Assembly: GCA_935421135.1 (NCBI GenBank)
Contig: OW285196.1
Span: 8,815,501 to 8,879,500 of the forward strand
Reading direction: 5' to 3'
Length of the DNA stretch: 64,000 nucleotides
Source of the DNA: Bugulina stolonifera
Taxonomy: Eukaryota > Bryozoa > Gymnolaemata > Cheilostomatida > Bugulidae
Shown here piece after piece: positions 35,906 through 48,400 of this stretch. A program made the position numbers and the translations under genes. How positions within the stretch are numbered: the first letter of the stretch is position 1; each line of letters opens with the position of its first letter. Under the pieces are notes generated by a model. That model did no database searches. It saw only the letters and a list, made by a program, of their open reading frames with translations, and had not been told where the DNA came from.

Positions 35906-37571
35906 TAACACTATAATTGGTGTCTCCTAAATTATCATCACTTTCAAATTTTTAATAATTGTCAGTGAAACGTACCAACATCTCAAGCTTCAGGACGGTC
36001 GCTGGATGTATTTGCGGCATTCATTCTGCGAATTCTTATTGGCACATTAAGGCCTAGGCTATATATGCATATCTAAGCCTACCTACACGAATATACTGCG
36101 TGGAATTGTCTCAACCCACGTTTCATAGCTGGCAGTGGAGTCAACATACCACACCCCCACATTTCCTTATTTTTACCAATGCTGTACTTGAGTAATTTTT
36201 GTAATAATTACATTAACATAACACAATTGTGTAGTGGTCACTAAATTCATGTCCTACAAGCTCAGCTAGGAAAATATAATCTTATGTTAGACTGTTTTGG
36301 CTCTTGATGATGCAGAGCTTATACGTAATATTTCTTGAATTACAGTTTCGGGTAATGGTGTTCATTCAAATAACAAAATGCTATTCTCAATAATTTTTTG
36401 GTATCATCAATTCCAAGACATGTTATAGTGGTTATTAATAATGTTACAATGGGCGGATATGCTATGAACAAGTCTATTCATTGTTATTCATAACCAAAAC
36501 CTAGTTGCGTAAATGTAAATAATGACTAGTTCTCCGTAGGTACACACCTAAAGTACGTGTTTTCTATTGTTATGGATTAAAGGCAGCAACCATTGCAAAT
36601 GGTTCAGTGGCTATTCAAAATCTCCTAATACAAAATTCAAAGCAATTTCTAAACCAACTTATTGAAGCTGGGTGCTGATTTTATGCCTATTTGTTTGCAA
36701 TTTACATTATGCTGTGTATAATTATGAACTACACAATGTAATCAAAAGAAATTTAAACAAGCAATAGATTCATGCACAAATACACACACCCAAGTGGTTT
36801 CTTTTTCACCAATAAAATACAATGACTTGGTGAAAGAATTCAATGTATGCTTTACCTCTAAAGATTCATTCATAGAACAAAACAATAATCATATGTCATT
36901 CATAGTTATGCAGTGATGACTGTCAGTGCTACATTGGGATTAGTACTGTGTGGGTTGAGGGATCACTAGTAGCCCAATCACACAAGTACACAGTTGAGCA
37001 TCCATTTAGATTTTCAGTAGCATTGTGCTTTTCTCTAACTGTGATTGGTAAGTTATACTGGAATTTATTGGCTAGTTCTTATCGAAAGCAGAGCATCATT
37101 TGTCATAACAAGACTGTAAAAGTTAGGTCAGTGTCCCAACGAATTACATGGTGTCAGTTGAGGTTTGACTTGTTACCTCAAACTTTACATTTATATTTTC
37201 TTTATGATTAAAGACTATTATTATAAAAAATACATGTTAGTAGCCCTAATGTGCTAATCTTTACCCTATGCTGTAGCCTATATTTAATATTTTGTTTAAA
37301 TTCATCTGGTTACAACACATTATACAGTGAATTATGAAAATTTGTGGTTGATCTAGTGCAATCTGAAATATCATTACTTCCATGATTTTCTTAGTTGTTC
37401 CCAGCTGGTAGTGTTAAAACTCTATCTCTGTCGCAAGTCTATTAGATCTACGGTTATTCAGGAATGTGATTTGATGTCAGCCAACTTGTAGATGCGGTAA
37501 AAAGGAATATATTCTTATATCTTACAGAATGCCAGAGTGAAATTATACTGTACAGCTAAACGACTATAAAG

Positions 37572-40500
37572 ATGAAAGTTTGTTGTATTGGGGCCGGGTA
37601 TGTGGGAGGCCCATCGTGTGCGGTGATGGCTCTCAAATGTCCTCAGTTCACATTCACTATAGTCGATATCGATCAATCTAGAATTGATGCATGGAACTCT
37701 GAACAGCTTCCAATATACGAGGTAAGAATAAGGTTTAAAAATAATTTTGGTATGTCATGTTGATTTTCTTTCAGAACTAATTAGAGAATTTATTGAGTCA
37801 TTGCTTGCACTATCTGTGACATTAGTGTGGTTTAAGAAGAAATCTTTTGTCTAGTTTTACAGAAATTACTCTAAAATGTTGTTCTTCTGCACTTTTGAAA
37901 AGTAAACTAGTTTTAATATTTGTTTAAAACATGAAGAATCTTAATTTTTCAACCAGACTTACAACCCTGAATTTTATTTTTATTATATAGGCCTAGTAGT
38001 AGGCCCTACATAGGCCTATTATGATACTTTTCACTATCAGGCTTGGTACATTTATATGTAGGCCTATAATATAGACATAAAATGGACATATCTTAGGACT
38101 CGTATGTTATATATGTACATGTATATATATATGTCTGCATCTTATATCTATACATGTACATACCAGGTACATCATGTACGTATATTTTAGCCCGGACTCT
38201 ATGAGGTGGTAAAGCAAGTCAGAGACAAGAATCTCTTCTTCTCCACAAACATAACTAAAGCCATAACTGAAGCAGAGATCATATTCATATCTGTCAACAC
38301 TCCTACTAAGACATTTGGGGTGGGCAAGGTAAGCTTCACAACCCACCCATAGCGAGCAGCTAGTTTTTTGCCAGAGCTGAGGCTAGCATTAGGTCATATT
38401 TAAATTTCTTATGGTCATGTAGTTTCGGTTAACCGAATTACTGGTTGCATAGTAATCGGTAATTACTCGGAATACCCGTGTGAATGTGATATCCGATACA
38501 GTGTTGAAGCCTCGATAATCGTGAATCAAATATCTAGAAACGGCGGTACATGTACTATATGACAGGGCGCCAATATAATGCATGATTGTAAGCAGGCATT
38601 TTACCTGCTTATAGTATAGGCTACACAATTTTTTAATTTGGACTACTCCACACTATCTTGAGCAGGTACTTGAGAGCCCATCATAGACCGTAGTTGTGTA
38701 TAACATGTGGTATCAGTTTCAGTTAAGCTACTCTAGTTATGAAGTTGACACCCTCTTTGCATACACAGCTTAGTTTAGCTCATTTTCTCCGACATTTCTA
38801 GCGCTTAAATAGAGCTAGATAATGTACTACTTGTAGACGGTGTAGGCTAGATCATAAAGATTAAATATAGACAGATATATACGTATATATGTGGACGGAT
38901 AAGCCTCTATGGTAGATTACGTATTATATAATTATTAGTAGTTGAAAGGATGGTGTTCAAGTATGGGTTTAGAGTAGCAATTTGCAGTTTTGAACTGGTG
39001 TAAGAGGGGTGGTTTAATGCCTGTCCCCTAGTTAATATGAACTGTAGGTCTGGGCAAGAGCTATACGCTGCAAGTAGGCCTATTATATAATTAAAGTATT
39101 AGTACTGTACTGTTCAAATGCTGGGGAGAAATATAACACCATCAGGAGTGCCATCACTTGTACATTAGTCTATTATTATAATAGTCATCAACCAATAATA
39201 CCCAAGATCCTAGTGTGCATGTATGCTAGTGTAACACAATACATACATGTACGTAAGCCTACATGTGCGTACATTGGATTATTATTATGAAATATTCAAA
39301 TTATGTAATATGCTGTCGAAACTCTGTCTAGTGACTTACATATGGTTTCTCTTCACATGTGATATGTAGGCTAGGACTGCAATCTTTCACTGAGATGTCG
39401 ACACAATTCTACTTTATTTCGATGTTCATCTACAGCATGAACTAGTGGTCAGGGGAAATTTCCTGCTGAATGTAGTTAGTAGAGTAAAAGTCTACTATCG
39501 CTGATTTCTAGTTACCATGGTAACAATGATGTCTATGATCTGTAGGGTCGAGCTCCAGATCTTAAATACGTGGAGTCTGCTGCGAGGGCAATCAGTTCTG
39601 CCGTTACTGAAGGTCATAGGGTCATCGTAGAGAAGAGTACAGTCCCAGTTAAGGCAGCCGCGAGCATCAGTAAAATACTGAAAGCAACGACCTCTGTTAA
39701 ACCTAATGTCTCTTTCCAGGTTAGTATTGCGTGTGGCATTGGAGTTGTCTCCTTCTATCTGGCAGTAATATTATGACTACAGGCTATTGAATGAGCCAAT
39801 AGACCACGCTTTAGTAATAACCATAATCGCCCTTGCTCTCCCCTCGCTGCTCCAGTTGGGAATTGATGTAGCCTGCCATGAAGTAGCCGATCAGTTAAAG
39901 TATACGTATGAACCTGACTCACAAGAGAGATGGTATCCATGTTTGGTAGCGGATCCACCATACTTATCAGATAGACTCTCACAAGGATCTTGTCTAATAT
40001 GTTAAATTGGTAGAGTGTTTTGTATAAGGAGTTGTTTTATTTGTTAAATTTCATAAATTTATTAATGTAGGCCTACCTTTTGTTAGGGCTTCCCGTTACA
40101 GTGTTCAACACTTAAATTCTGCTGCACTCTGTTGGTCAGGGCAGTCTTTTTGTTGAGGTATTTTCACGTGTATAGCCTATATAGTGTATGAACATGATTA
40201 GCCTAGGCCTTTGTATGCATGTTGGGTAGTTCTGAACCTTGGTGACCTTGTAGTGACCTTGTAACTGTCTATTCTAGATTTTATCGAATCCGGAGTTTTT
40301 AGCAGAAGGCACTGCCATTAATGACCTACTTCATCCAGACCGCGTTCTGATTGGAGGAGAACAGTCAAAGCAAGGTCACGCAGCTATAGAGTTGCTCTGT
40401 ACTATATATGAACACTGGGTTCCTGGAGAGAAAATTATTACCACTAATACATGGAGCTCTGAACTCTCTAAGCTGGTGAGTTGTCTCCTCCCATAGATCT

Positions 40501-43500
40501 CATTCTGCAATGATAGGCTACATTAACCCTTTGAGTACCAACTAAATATTGCATAACATACCCAACAAGCCAAATTAATTTCTCAAGTGTGACATAGAGT
40601 TGTACATTATGTACTAAAGCATTTATAACTTCAACAATAATTGAGATATCTACAGATGGCTTACAGAAGTGTAAATCATTTTCAGTTTTCTAGGCATCTA
40701 CATTATTGCTATCTACTTTCTTGGTAAATATGTTATTTATAGCTGTAAAACAGCCATACTATGTCTAGCATGTGTTGGTTCATCAAACCTGATGTAACAC
40801 TGACACGTAATAAGTGTTTTTTTATACATTTATGTCATAAAAATGGTAGGAAACATCAGCAACATTCCCACTAAGTCGCTTTTCCCATAAATTAGTGTTT
40901 ATGTTAAACAAATTACTAGCCATTGAGGTTATTATTCTACTCTGGCGTCTCACGAACTGATTTCAGGTTGAATGCAATTAGGGTTGGCTAGCTACTGTTA
41001 AATAATTAGCTGTTGAATTACCCAAATATTTCTTGTCAATGAGATTATCTGCAGAATTTTAAAGTTATGACTCAGCTCTCAGAGTGTTAATTTATCTTTG
41101 CTGTAGGATTAAAGCGGAGGAAAATAGCCTAGCAATTTGAACACCAGGCCTGTAGAGAACCCAAGGGGGAGGGGGGGGGAGGGTTCCTCAAAGGGTTAAC
41201 GAGATTGGCAGTTTATCAGTTATGAAATGCAAGTCTGTTTTAAAATAGTAATTTTCCCAAGTGTTGAGTCAACTATCATGTTACTCCAGCATCTTAATTT
41301 GGTCTGTTGACTTGTTCGTACTTTGCTGTTTTCCACATATGTATACTTTTACTTGTACAAATGCTCTCTGAAGATGTCGAACCTACTCTAATTCATCTGA
41401 CTGGAGTTGTCCTTCCTCTTCATCTTTGTTATAACATAAAGATGAAGAGGAAGAACAACTCCAACTTCCACGCTCCGAAGGTTTCTATGAAAAAAGCTAT
41501 CCATGAGGTTATATTTATTTGGATAATGTAAATAGAGCACTTACATGTAGCTGGTGACAACTTGAGAGTTTCATCCTGCTGAGTTATTTATTGATTGGTA
41601 GGAATATGAACTAATGAGTTCTCTTTGATTTCAGGCAGCTAATGCGTTTCTAGCTCAACGTATATCTAGCATTAATGCCATCTCTGCAGTGTGTGAAGAA
41701 ACTGGGGCTAATGTCGAAGAGGTAGCAAACGCTGTTGGAACAGATAAACGTATCGGGCCTTACTTCTTAAAGGCCAGTGTAGGTAAGTACACAGGCTATC
41801 TTACCATAATATACATACATACATGTATATATCGTAGGATACTTGTTGGCATCACAGGTGCCTACTCAATGCCCCCCCCCCCCCCTATATCCTCTGCCAC
41901 TCGTACATTTTTCTACTTTCTGTACTATCATTTACTGATGTTTGATTGTATTAAATAAAATCTCCAATATCAGACATGACTGATATTGAAGGTTAGATGT
42001 ACCACCTCTAATATCAGACATGACTGATATTGAAGATGGTACATCATGTTCTGGTCATAAGATTGGTTGCTGCCGGTATGTCGCTATCTGCTCTCAATAT
42101 ATTAGATGGGTGATCGCCATCTTTGTTGTGGTAAAGTGTAGGTCAGTGTCGACTTAGATGGTATAATTGTTATGAAATATGTATGTATAAATAATCAGGA
42201 CCACAATATGATTTTGTAATGCAAATTTTTGTGTGCGCACACTTGTAGGATTTGGAGGAAGCTGTTTCCAGAAAGATGTACTGAATCTAGTCTATCTCTG
42301 TGAGTGTCTTAATCTGCCAGAAGTGGCCGAGTATTGGCAGCAGGTGGGTGGAGCTTAAGTTATAGGTATAGTTACAGTCGGCATGTGGAGTCAGTAATAT
42401 ATATTTTAGATACTGTATAAGGCATGTTAGTAGTAGTTGGGGGAGCTTACTGTAGCTGGAATCTAGCTATAGCTACCTTCTCGCAGTCGGAGCTTAACGG
42501 TTAGGGTGGCGGATATATTGACCCTATTAGATTTGAAATAAAGATTTCTCATTGTAACCTATAATCTGTTGATGAGCTGTTTGGGTTTGCCTTCAGGTTG
42601 TAAATATAAACGAGTATCAGAGAAGAAGATTCGCTACCAGGATTGTCTCCTCTCTCTTTAATACGGTCACACATAAGAAGATCTCTATTCTGGGGTTTGC
42701 CTTTAAGAAGGACACAATGGACACCAGGTAGGTGGAATACAAACACCGTTATCTAGCCCACAATTTTTGGATTGTCGCCATTTGGAAAGTATTGAAAATA
42801 AGCATGAAGTGGACTGACGGTTGCCACTACATGTTTTTATTAACTGATCTAAACAATTTATGTTAACAAGGATTACCTTCCACTTACATGTATATGACTG
42901 TTATTATATTTAAGGGAGTCAAGCACTATCTACGTGTCGAAGTATTTGATGGAAGAAGGAGCTAGTCTCACTATATATGACCCTAAAGTCCAGGATGAGC
43001 AGATAGTCAGGTTGGTTATGTAGGCTATCTGTATACATAACCACTGCGGAAGAGTTCAAAGTTTCCAAGGCCAATCCATGTTAATATAGATACATGATGT
43101 ACATGTGTGTTAGTTTATGCTAAGAGAGGGGGTATATCCGTCGCTTTTCTAGTCACAAATAGTCATACTATGCGGATAGCGAGGGGGCACCAGACTTAGG
43201 TTTTGTATGAGTGATGTACTGTAGCGTTATTCCAATTGGTTTAAACTTCATCAAATATGTTTTGCTAAAACATTCTTTAGGCTATTCATATTTTCATAGA
43301 AATCTATTGGCCTATATATGGGGCCAGCCGTGAAGATAATTCAACCATGTGCTTGCACTCTCATGGACATGGAACTCATGCCTTTACCAATTGTATAGTA
43401 TGTAACAATTCCTGTATATTTTATACAGAGATCTAAAAGGTGTCTGTGAGGACGAGCAGATTGTAGACCGTCTCCTAACCATTTCACATGATCCATATGA

Positions 43501-44023
43501 AGCCACTGTTGGAGCTCATGCTATCGTCGTCTGCACTGAATGGGATGAGTTCAAGGTGTGTTTCATTATTATTATAATATTTGAATAAACAAGTCCCCGG
43601 GCTATCCCTGCATTTCGGTTTTAGAACTGGAATGCAGCTCTCGCTAGTAAGAATTGTGGTTAACAGAGCTGTGGATGAGCTGTTATCAGCCTGCACTAAT
43701 ATTTGACATATAACCGGCTTACATGACTACGGATGTATTGACACTATGAAATGGCGGAGCTGCAGATATTGAACTGCACATTGGAAACCTGCTGATAAAG
43801 TCTGCAGACTATGCAAAGGAGGCTCGTTGAACCATTTATAATATAATTTTGTTTGTTTAAATTTCAGGCATATGATTATGAGAGAATTTACGAATCAATG
43901 TTTAAACCGGCATTTATATTTGATGGTCGTCTCCTCTTGGATCATAAAAAGCTGGAAAGTATAGGATTCCATGTGCAGACTATCGGAAAGAAAACTTCGA
44001 GTGCTCAAAACGGATACCACTAA
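37572..44023 (+). CDS. UGDH: UDP-glucose 6-dehydrogenase
   Basis: Cytosolic enzyme that oxidises UDP-glucose with two NAD+ to UDP-glucuronate, the precursor for glycosaminoglycans. Ten exons: 37572-37721, 38191-38328, 39546-39719, 40278-40475, 41635-41782, 42249-42343, 42597-42727, 42915-43010, 43429-43555, 43868-44023 (1413 nt, 470 residues; human about 494, the difference mostly in the C-terminal tail). The start ATG opens directly into the NAD-binding motif [10 protein letters not shown]. Other motifs: EKSTVPV (Thr128), [26 protein letters not shown] (Lys219, Asn223), the catalytic cysteine in [10 protein letters not shown] (Cys275), [30 protein letters not shown] and KPAFIFDGR. All key residues are present, so it should be active. 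Intron 4 holds a piggyBac-like MITE. It is convergent with the kinase-Arb2 gene. Confidence 0.97.
40527..41195. mobile_element. piggyBac-like MITE in UGDH intron 4
   Basis: 669 bp with ends CCCTTTGAG...CTCAAAGGG flanked by TTAA on both sides (40523-40526, 41196-41199). Both features are characteristic of the piggyBac superfamily. No transposase ORF; a G-rich tract lies near the right end (about 41165-41182). Confidence 0.85.
41403..41462. repeat. 60-bp hairpin in UGDH intron 4
   Basis: Near-perfect inverted repeat: GGAGTTGTCCTTCCTCTTC with a complementary arm ending AACAACTCC around a loop of about 10 nt. Likely a minimal foldback element or a structured RNA segment of the intron; no target duplication identified. 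Confidence 0.75.
41961..42035. repeat. Duplicated palindrome in UGDH intron 5
   Basis: A segment containing AATATCAG ACATGA CTGATATT (a perfect 8-bp inverted repeat with a 6-nt loop) occurs twice in direct orientation, 41961-41991 and 42005-42035. It lies shortly after a poly-C tract at about 41873-41885. Confidence 0.75.
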
Positions 44024-45447
44024 TGATATTAGATAGTAGTTAATCTCTGTTGCAGTGTTTTGTGACTCCAGGAATTTAAAGTTTTATATCATATCGTTTT
44101 TACCTAATTTTAATACTAGAAATATAATGTTCCACAATGACCATTTTCTAGTGGACCTTCGCATGATTGGGGAACATACATTCAATTAGACACTATATTA
44201 TTGAATGTCTTTGAAGTTATTTTGGTGCAATCAAGCCCATTCGGTGCTTCCCTACTATTTATTTGTAACCTAGGATACCATTGGTTTGGGATAGTACCTA
44301 TACTGACTTATAATGCTTTGATATAGATTAGGTAAGTTAAAGGATTGAATATAACATGTAAGTGTACTGCCTATATCTGTTAGGTGACAGGTTAATTTTG
44401 CGAATAATGAAGGTTGTAGTATTTTCCTAAGGTTAACAACATGTTATTTTTATACATGCTATTTACACACAATATTTAAACCTAAATTATTTGTCAAATG
44501 ATGTTTTTCATGTGTTGGTTGTATTTTACTAAAGTTACGATTTTCTTCCTACTTAAGCAAATCTGGGAATCTTGACAAATCAAAATTTGCTACTTTTTTA
44601 CTTGTATACCTCTTTTCAGGCAATGTGGTGTTTTGTGAACATGTGACTATCTAACACTTTGACCAGTATTTTAATTATAATTAATCCTACTTTTTTTTAA
44701 ATATAAATCATTTCAACCATCCAAATAATGTTCTATTGCTTCAAGAGTCTAGGCTTTGGAGAATCAGCAGTCTTCTTAATAGTAATGCCAGCAAAGTAGT
44801 TTTCAGTTGAATCTCTAACATCTTCGATGTTAAATTTGGAAAAACTTGCAAAAATATAAATTAAAAGTAAAATATATTTGTCTAGCCGAAAAGTTGAGCA
44901 TGACTTGTTGTACAGAAAATAAATTTATAATTGATCAAATGAAATAAATATATAATAACACTTCCAATTATAACATGAATAAAATAAATAAAATGTATTT
45001 TGTAGTAACTACAAACCGTATAATGTCACATGTAGATGGACACTAACAGCAATTTTTTTTAAAACATTCTAATATAGTTATGCATCGCATGTACTTGTAT
45101 AGTATATGGCAAAAGATGGATAAAAAATAATATAATGTCAATTGACTTCTTTTTTGAACTAGTAAGGAATATATTATCTTAACCATCTACATGTCTATGT
45201 CTACAAAAATAAAAACAACATCGATGTAGACTGCATTTGATTTGTTGTAGGAATTATCCTTGACTCATACCAACAACTGTTCCTAGCCGTTCCATTCAAT
45301 AACTAAAGACTCTAGTATTATCATACCTGCATGTAAATATTTTAAAACCAACTAAATAATTGTTGACTTGTTTACATAAAAAAAGAAAATTTGAATTAGT
45401 AATAATTATGGAACGACTAACAGGATATTGCTAGTTGTAGTAGAGAG
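44024..45447. other. Intergenic: 3' flanks of convergent UGDH and kinase-Arb2 genes
   Basis: Very AT-rich, no gene or element recognised. Presumed 3' untranslated regions of the two convergent genes. Confidence 0.6.
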
Positions 45448-48400
45448 TTACATTTTACCAGGGGTGCGATCATTGAATCGTAGAGCCACAAACTTGAACA
45501 CTTCATCCATAGCTTTGTGTGGTGTTTCTGAGTGAACTTCTGTACCTGCGGATGCACACTCACCCCCTGAGCATGGTAAGGAAGTACCCAGGTTCTCTTT
45601 GCTTACCACCCAACTTTTCGTAACCTGGTGAATTAAAAACATGTTAACATTAGCTAGTCGCAAAGCATGTTCATTCATATATATCAATTGGATTAAGGGT
45701 ATAAACAGGTTGAAATTCTATAATTATTTCCTCTAAATAAATTTACTTTCATCGTGCGCTCTATAATTATTACCGCTTCACATGAAACCAAAATAATAAG
45801 CAGGAAGTAAACCTGGAAAATTTTCATTGCGAGTGTCTCAAAATGAGTTGTATACAACACTGAGCTGCCGTATTTACAAGTTCCTCTGTCACCAGTCAGC
45901 TAGTTTGTTGAATTAATGAAATACTAGTACATTGTACTTATCTTATGAGTTTGTAATGTTAACTAATCGTGAATGGCATATACTTTTTACATGATGATGC
46001 AAAATGTCATTCAACAACTCTTGCAAAACAATAGAAATATGTTGGGATTTTTCCAACCAGCATAAAAGAAACAATATTATAATAAAGATATGAGTAATAA
46101 CTTTGATGGCACAATACGTAGCTAGCCTGACTAAATTGTTGAGATGCTTTGTAGATATAGAATACGCACATTACGGGCATACGGCTCTGTGGCGCTTGTA
46201 AACAAACTGTTGCTACCAGTGTAAGCGTTTGCGTAGACTCTGGCATTAAAATCCCCTTTAAACTTGGAAAGCAGATAGGTCACGACGTTACCCCCAGCAC
46301 TGTGAGACTTGATAGCTATCTGTCTGGCAGCACTCTTCTGTATATAGTTTTTCCACACATACTCGCCATGATCTTGGGGAGAGCGGCAACCCTTAAAGTA
46401 GAGACGACAGCATAAAGGAGAATTACATGTCTACTTCATTTAGACCAAGAAGTTATTAGGTCCTAAAATATTGTCAGATTCTATAATAGTCTGTATAAAA
46501 ATTTATGTTGTTGCGCTATTGTTAATTAGCATAATATGTTTATCAGAACCAAATAATCAGACATATACTCAGCAAACTGAAGAATACTCTCAACATAATG
46601 AACTCCTACCATTGCCAAATGACATGTGACTACTGCGTTAGAGTGATGTAAACCGCACCAGTGGCCTACAATGGTTCCAATACTGCGGGTTAGAAGGATT
46701 CTAATACATCATATGAATATTGTAGGAAGGGTGCTTGTGACTTACTTCAACATCCAGTCTGTAATCGTTGGTGTTCAGTACCATCACAGCATATTCACAG
46801 GCTAGCGCTTTCTTTATATATGGGAGTTGTGTCCCCTTTTCTACTGACACGTTCATCATGAGTCTAGAATTCAACAGAAATTTAGTAAATATTTTACATT
46901 GCATATTCAGCACTTACAAGCTTCTGTACACAAGTCACAGGTTTTGTTATCAAAATAGAATTAGGAGTTGTCTACTCCTATAAAACTGACTACAATTATA
47001 CATTGCACATTAGTACTCTTGCATAACGCAATATGGATGTAAATGCACATGTATATTCAACTAGTTGATATAATTTTTTAATACTATCTATGAGTTGTCT
47101 ACTCTTACTTTATTCCACACGAATCACTGTAGCCAATTCTTGTAATATTTCTATTGGTTTCAAAGGTTGACTATTGGTAAACTGGGTAGTAGGCTAGGCT
47201 TACTTACAACTATTACATAATGGATGTACGACTACAACTTTCTCCTATTAACATGGCTACAAAAGTAGCCATTGGAGCTGAAAGTGCGTTTCTCAATACA
47301 GATACTCACCTCCTCGCCCATTGGCCAGCTCTGACATCACCGCTGCCGTGAATAAGAATCATTAGCTTCGGACAGCTCTGCCAGTTCTCTGTAGCAAATA
47401 TGAATGAGCCAGGCGTGTCATAGTCTGGATCGAAACTCGACTACAATTCAAAAGATCTACATTTACATATTTCTGTCGTCTGCAACACTACAATTTCAGA
47501 AATTTCTGCTTGCTGTAATTTTTAGATCATTAGTAATATAAAATGTAACAAGAGAAGATAAATCTCAATATCGAGCACTAATTAATATGCAAGGATAATA
47601 CATGTAAGTATCATCAATCATTAAGTTGTTAAAGACAGGGGCGTATTTTAAGGGGCGGCAGGGAGGCACTGCCGCCCCTGTTTTCAAAATAAAGTGGCCT
47701 AAAAACACTACTTTTGAAAATTTGACACTGTTTTCCTTAATATTTGCTTCATTTCCAGTTTGCGACCAAAGCGTTATCTCTATAGTTTTAACTCTATGGC
47801 GTTATCACTCTACTTTTAACTCTATGGTGTTGCGGCGTAACAATAACCAGTAATCTTGGAATAATCACTACATTGCAAGTGGCACACAAAGAGGCCCATA
47901 AAACTATGTAATCTGCTAAAAGACTCTATGGTTATGCCAAGGTTAAAAACTTGCGATCTTGTGAATGAATGAATAAATATTTTTATGGATAGTTATTTAT
48001 ACCAAGGAAAAAATAATAAATGTGAAAGTAAAAGTAGTGAACAGTTGAATCAGGTGAATCAATTTGTAAGTCACTGCTATCAATGAGGTGGTTTCTTCCC
48101 TGTCACTGACTACGAGCAGATGCATGAAATTTAATTCCAATATTATATATTATATTTAATATTATCTTGGCTTCTTTTAAAAATATTTATGATTTTTGCT
48201 TTTAATATAATATAATTAAAAGTGTTTTCATTCATTTTAGTCATTCATTCCTGCAATTGCCACTCTACTGACAGCTACTACTCCACTGCTACATTCACTG
48301 CTAACAACTAAATATATTGTATTGTAAAGGAAAAATACTAATTTAAAAAAAACATAATACAATAATAATTAAATATTTTAAATTTATATATAATTAACAT

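Larger units (their letters stand above)
31885..37571. other. Intergenic between divergent eIF2B epsilon and UGDH
   Basis: 5.7 kb with no recognisable gene; it should hold the promoters of both divergent genes near its ends. Identified contents are a tRNA-like SINE (34145-34350), a TA-targeting non-autonomous element (35073-35905) and a foldback element nested in it (35181-35484). Short ORFs at 32717-33040 and 36948-37211 show no family similarity and are AT-biased. Confidence 0.6.

Noticed and set aside
39787..40005. 72-codon plus-strand ORF in UGDH intron 3 with fairly even base composition
   Set aside because: No family similarity, no splice signals and no phase fit with UGDH exons.
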